Shown here piece by piece: positions 60,961 to 64,000 of a DNA stretch of 64,000 nucleotides. The DNA is from Anopheles merus (taxonomy: Eukaryota; Arthropoda; Insecta; Diptera; Culicidae). The stretch is taken from positions 10,582,140 to 10,646,139 of the forward strand of contig NC_054084.1 of the NCBI RefSeq assembly GCF_017562075.2. The letters run 5' to 3'. The notes below the pieces were generated by a model. It made no database searches. It saw only the letters and a list, made by a program, of their open reading frames with translations, and was not told the DNA's origin. A program made the position numbers and the translations under genes. How positions within the stretch are numbered: position 1 is the first letter of the stretch; every line of letters starts with the position of its first letter.

Positions 60961-63900
60961 ATGACCTTCGAGGACTTTTGTGGCGGTCCCTTCTGGGACG
61001 ACGAGTTCGTGTGGGATGTGGACAATCCTAACCTGACGTTCTGCTTCCAGCGCGTCATCCTCCAGTGGGTACCGTGTTTGTTTTTGTTCGTGTTCTCGAT
61101 CTACGATATATTCAAGATTACTGAGAGCAAATACCGGGACATACCATGGAATTGGTACAATCTGTCGAAGATGCTAGTGATATTTCTGCTGATGTGCATG
61201 TGCTGGATCGATCTCGGCATGGTGGTTGGGTATCAGGATGAGCAAGGCCTGTACGATGTGCAGATCCTGACGGCCGTGTTCAATGCGTTGGCTTATGTGA
61301 GTGTCAAGAGTGGCTTGGGTGTGGGTCGAGAGTTGTAATGTCTGTGCTTTGTGTTTCCCATTTAGATCGACTTACTTGTGTTGCTGTTCTTCATGCGCAA
61401 GTACGGCGTGCGTACGTCCGGCACAATGTTCATGTTCTGGTTCTTGCGTATGTTCTTCGGCATCATACAACTGCGCACCGAGGTGATGGAGAACGATAAG
61501 CGACCGAACGCGATCGGTTCCGGCGATACGGTAGACTTTTGGGAGTATCAATACGTGAGCTACATCCTCCAGTACTCGCTGATCTGTTTGATGCTCGTGC
61601 TGGAGCTGTTCCCCGATAAGGAACCCTCCTTCAGCTACTATCCCAAATCGAAGAATCCAAACCCAGAGCTGAAATCGAGCTTCTTTGCCAAGCTGCTCTT
61701 CCTGTACTTCGATACGTTCGCGTGGAAAGGCTTCCGCAAACCCCTCACCATGGAGGAAATGTACGACATCAACCCGCAGGACACTTCGCGCGAGCTAGTC
61801 CCCCCGTTCGACAAGTACTGGGACATGAGCGTGGCCAATGGGCGCAAAAAGCAGATCGCAGCCGACAAGAAGGCAGGCAAAACAAACATCGAGTACAAAC
61901 CACACTCCGAAACGAATGGATCCTCCCTGTACGCGATGGTGCGAGCGTACGGTGCGCCATTTTGGTTCGCGGGCATGCTACAGCTAGCGATATCCGGACT
62001 TCAGTTCGCCTCGCCTTATCTCATGCAGTACGTACCGCTTCGTCACCGCGTTTTTCCGATAACGTGACGTCAATGTAATCGATTGGCTTTTATTGTACCC
62101 ACTTTATTTTTCTTTTGTTTTGGTAACTCGTTCGCAGAGAAATGATGGCAGTTATTGCACTGGATGGGCCGGTATGGAAGGGCTTGCTGTTGACGTTTAC
62201 ACTGTTTGCTGCGTCGCTACTGCTGGCACTGCTCAATGGGCAGTACTACTACAACACGTTCCTGAGTGGATTCCGCATACGCACCGGGCTGGTGAGTGCA
62301 ATCTACCGCAAGGCGCTACGAATTTCGAGTGCAGCGAAGAAAGATACCACGGTGGGTGAGATTGTCAACCTGATGGCGGTCGATGCGCAGCGGTTCTTCG
62401 AGCTGACCTCGTACATGCACATCCTCTGGTCGGGTGTGTTGATTATTGCGCTGTGCGTGTACCTGCTGTATGACATTCTTGGGGCGGCCGTGTTTGCTGG
62501 ACTGGGTGTGATGATACTGATCACACCCGTTTCGGGAGTGATTGCAACAAAGATGCGTGACGCGCAGGTAGCGCAGATGAAGATCAAGGACGATCGTGTG
62601 AAGAAGATGAACGAGATTCTTGGGGGCATTAAGGTGCTGAAGCTTTACGCCTGGGAGCCAAGCTTCCAAGATAACATTCTCACTGTTCGCAAGGAGGAAA
62701 TTGGCATCCTGAAGCGCATGGCTTACTATGGTGCTGGAATCTACTTTACGTTTACGATCGCGCCCTTCCTGGTGACGCTTGTGTCATTCGCTGTGTACGT
62801 GCTAATGGACGAGGAGAACATCTTGGACCCACAGACAGCGTTCGTATCTCTTGCTCTCTTCAATATCCTCCGCTTCCCGCTGGGAATGCTGCCCATGATG
62901 GTGACATTCTCCATGCAAGCCTGGGTATCGGTGAAGCGTATCGACAAGTTCCTAAACAGTGCAGAGCTTGATCCTAGCAATGTTAGTAATAATAAGAGTG
63001 ACGAAGCCCTGACCATTAAAGACGGAACGTTCTCGTGGGGCGATGAGACGCCAACACTCAAGAACATCAATCTTTCTTTGCGAAAGGGACAGCTTTCAGC
63101 GATCGTCGGTACGGTCGGTACGGGCAAGAGCTCGCTTATATCGGCTCTGCTAGGTGAGATGGAGAAGATCAGCGGCCATGTGAATACGGATGGTTCGATC
63201 GCGTACGTTCCTCAGCAAGCGTGGATCCAGAATGCGACGCTGCGTGATAATATTTTGTTCGGAAAGGCATTCGATCAACGGAAATACGATAATGTGATCG
63301 ATTGTTGTGCCTTGAGACCTGATTTGGAGATGTTGCCCGGTGGAGACTCGACGGAAATTGGTGAGAAGGGCATCAATTTGTCTGGAGGACAGAAACAACG
63401 AGTGGCGTTGGCGCGAGCAGTGTATGCCGATGCAGAAGTGTATCTGTTTGACGATCCGTTGAGTGCTGTGGACGCTCATGTAGGCAAGCACATCTTCGAG
63501 AAGGTGATTGGACCATCAGGAATGCTTGTAGGCAAGTCACGATTGCTAGTTACTCATGGCATTTCCTATCTGCCGTTTGTGGAGAACATATTCGTCGTGA
63601 AGGATGGAGAAATCTCGGAGAGTGGATCATACCAGTGAGTATAAGGCGGCCATTGTTTGTAATAAAATCAGTGTTTCCAAAGAACGTATCACTTTTCAGA
63701 CAACTTCTCGACCAGAAGGGCGCCTTCGCCGAATTCTTGACCCAACACATTCAAGAGCTTGACGAAGCCGACGAAGACGGTAGGTTGATTCGGACCGATG
63801 CTTCAAAATTTGGTTTAATCTTGCCTTTTCCTCTACAGAACTTATACAAACTTTCAATCTTACTATCTCCTCACCAGAAATTAAGCTAATCCAAGAAACA

Positions 63901-64000
63901 CTTAAGGATGAAACAGCCCAACGTATCGTGGAGCGATCACTTTCCATCAGATCGGGACGTTCCGGTGGCAGTAACAGTAGCATTCGTAAGAAACGTATCA
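60961..64000 (+). CDS. MRP1-type ABCC transporter, gene C (3' end beyond window)
   Basis: The N-terminal part of a third ABCC1-like exporter. Exons: 60961-61296, 61366-62027, 62138-63634, 63700-63779, and 63878 onward, cut by the window edge. It contains TMD0, TMD1 with GEIVNLM and KVLKLYAWE, and a complete NBD1 (GTVGTGKSS near 656, LSGGQKQR near 747, LFDDPLS near 767). The acidic linker and the start of the basic Ser/Arg region (RSGRSGGS) follow. TMD2 and NBD2 would lie outside. Exon sizes up to the linker equal those of gene B (336, 662 and 1,497 bases), so the two are direct duplicates. The linker exon could alternatively begin at 63839, where a second acceptor (CTACAG) gives 13 extra in-frame codons. 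No frameshift or stop is seen. Confidence 0.92.

Overview
The window looks like nuclear DNA of a mosquito, most likely Anopheles. It has compact GT-AG introns (often 60-100 bp), A/T-rich spacers full of CA/GA/T microsatellites, arthropod-type core promoters, and proteins that read as dipteran: a TRPgamma channel, an insect globin and MRP-type ABC transporters. There is no sign of bacterial, viral or plasmid sequence, no tRNA or rRNA gene, no CRISPR array and no intact transposon. The species call is an inference; no database was searched.

Layout. (1) 1-8082 and 8725-27282 are mostly non-coding, with microsatellites, homopolymers and short palindromes. The only convincing gene there is a two-exon globin on the minus strand (8083-8724). 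(2) 27283-38112, plus strand: a TRPC-type channel gene, best matched to insect TRPgamma. It has 16 coding exons from the conserved Met-Met start at 29781, and a further exon at 27283-27668 whose reading frame joins it exactly, giving an N-terminally extended form. The much longer 5' part of the gene probably reaches into or beyond the left half of the window, which would place the globin inside it in antisense; that is inference. (3) 40624-45381: an ABCC half-divergent full transporter, ABCC10/MRP7-like, with one 3.4 kb main exon. (4) 47936-53344, 54490-59423 and 60961-64000 (cut by the window end): three tandem MRP1-type (ABCC1-like) full transporters in the same orientation.

The three MRP1-like genes share exon layout except for one extra intron in the first of them. 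Their similarity is patchy. The first 683 bp of genes 3 and 4, including a 69 bp intron, are almost identical and then diverge abruptly. NBD1 is shared between genes 3 and 4, and NBD2 between genes 2 and 3. This is the pattern expected from gene conversion in a young array. Upstream of each gene are GATA-type motifs and a TATA/initiator pair with matching spacing; genes 2 and 3 share a 14-bp GATA-containing word. This suggests common control, perhaps in midgut or Malpighian tubule. No wholly new biological system is evident. The most interesting points are the mosaic ABCC array, the TRPgamma N-terminal extension, and the globin with an apparent distal Gln and a polar tail.
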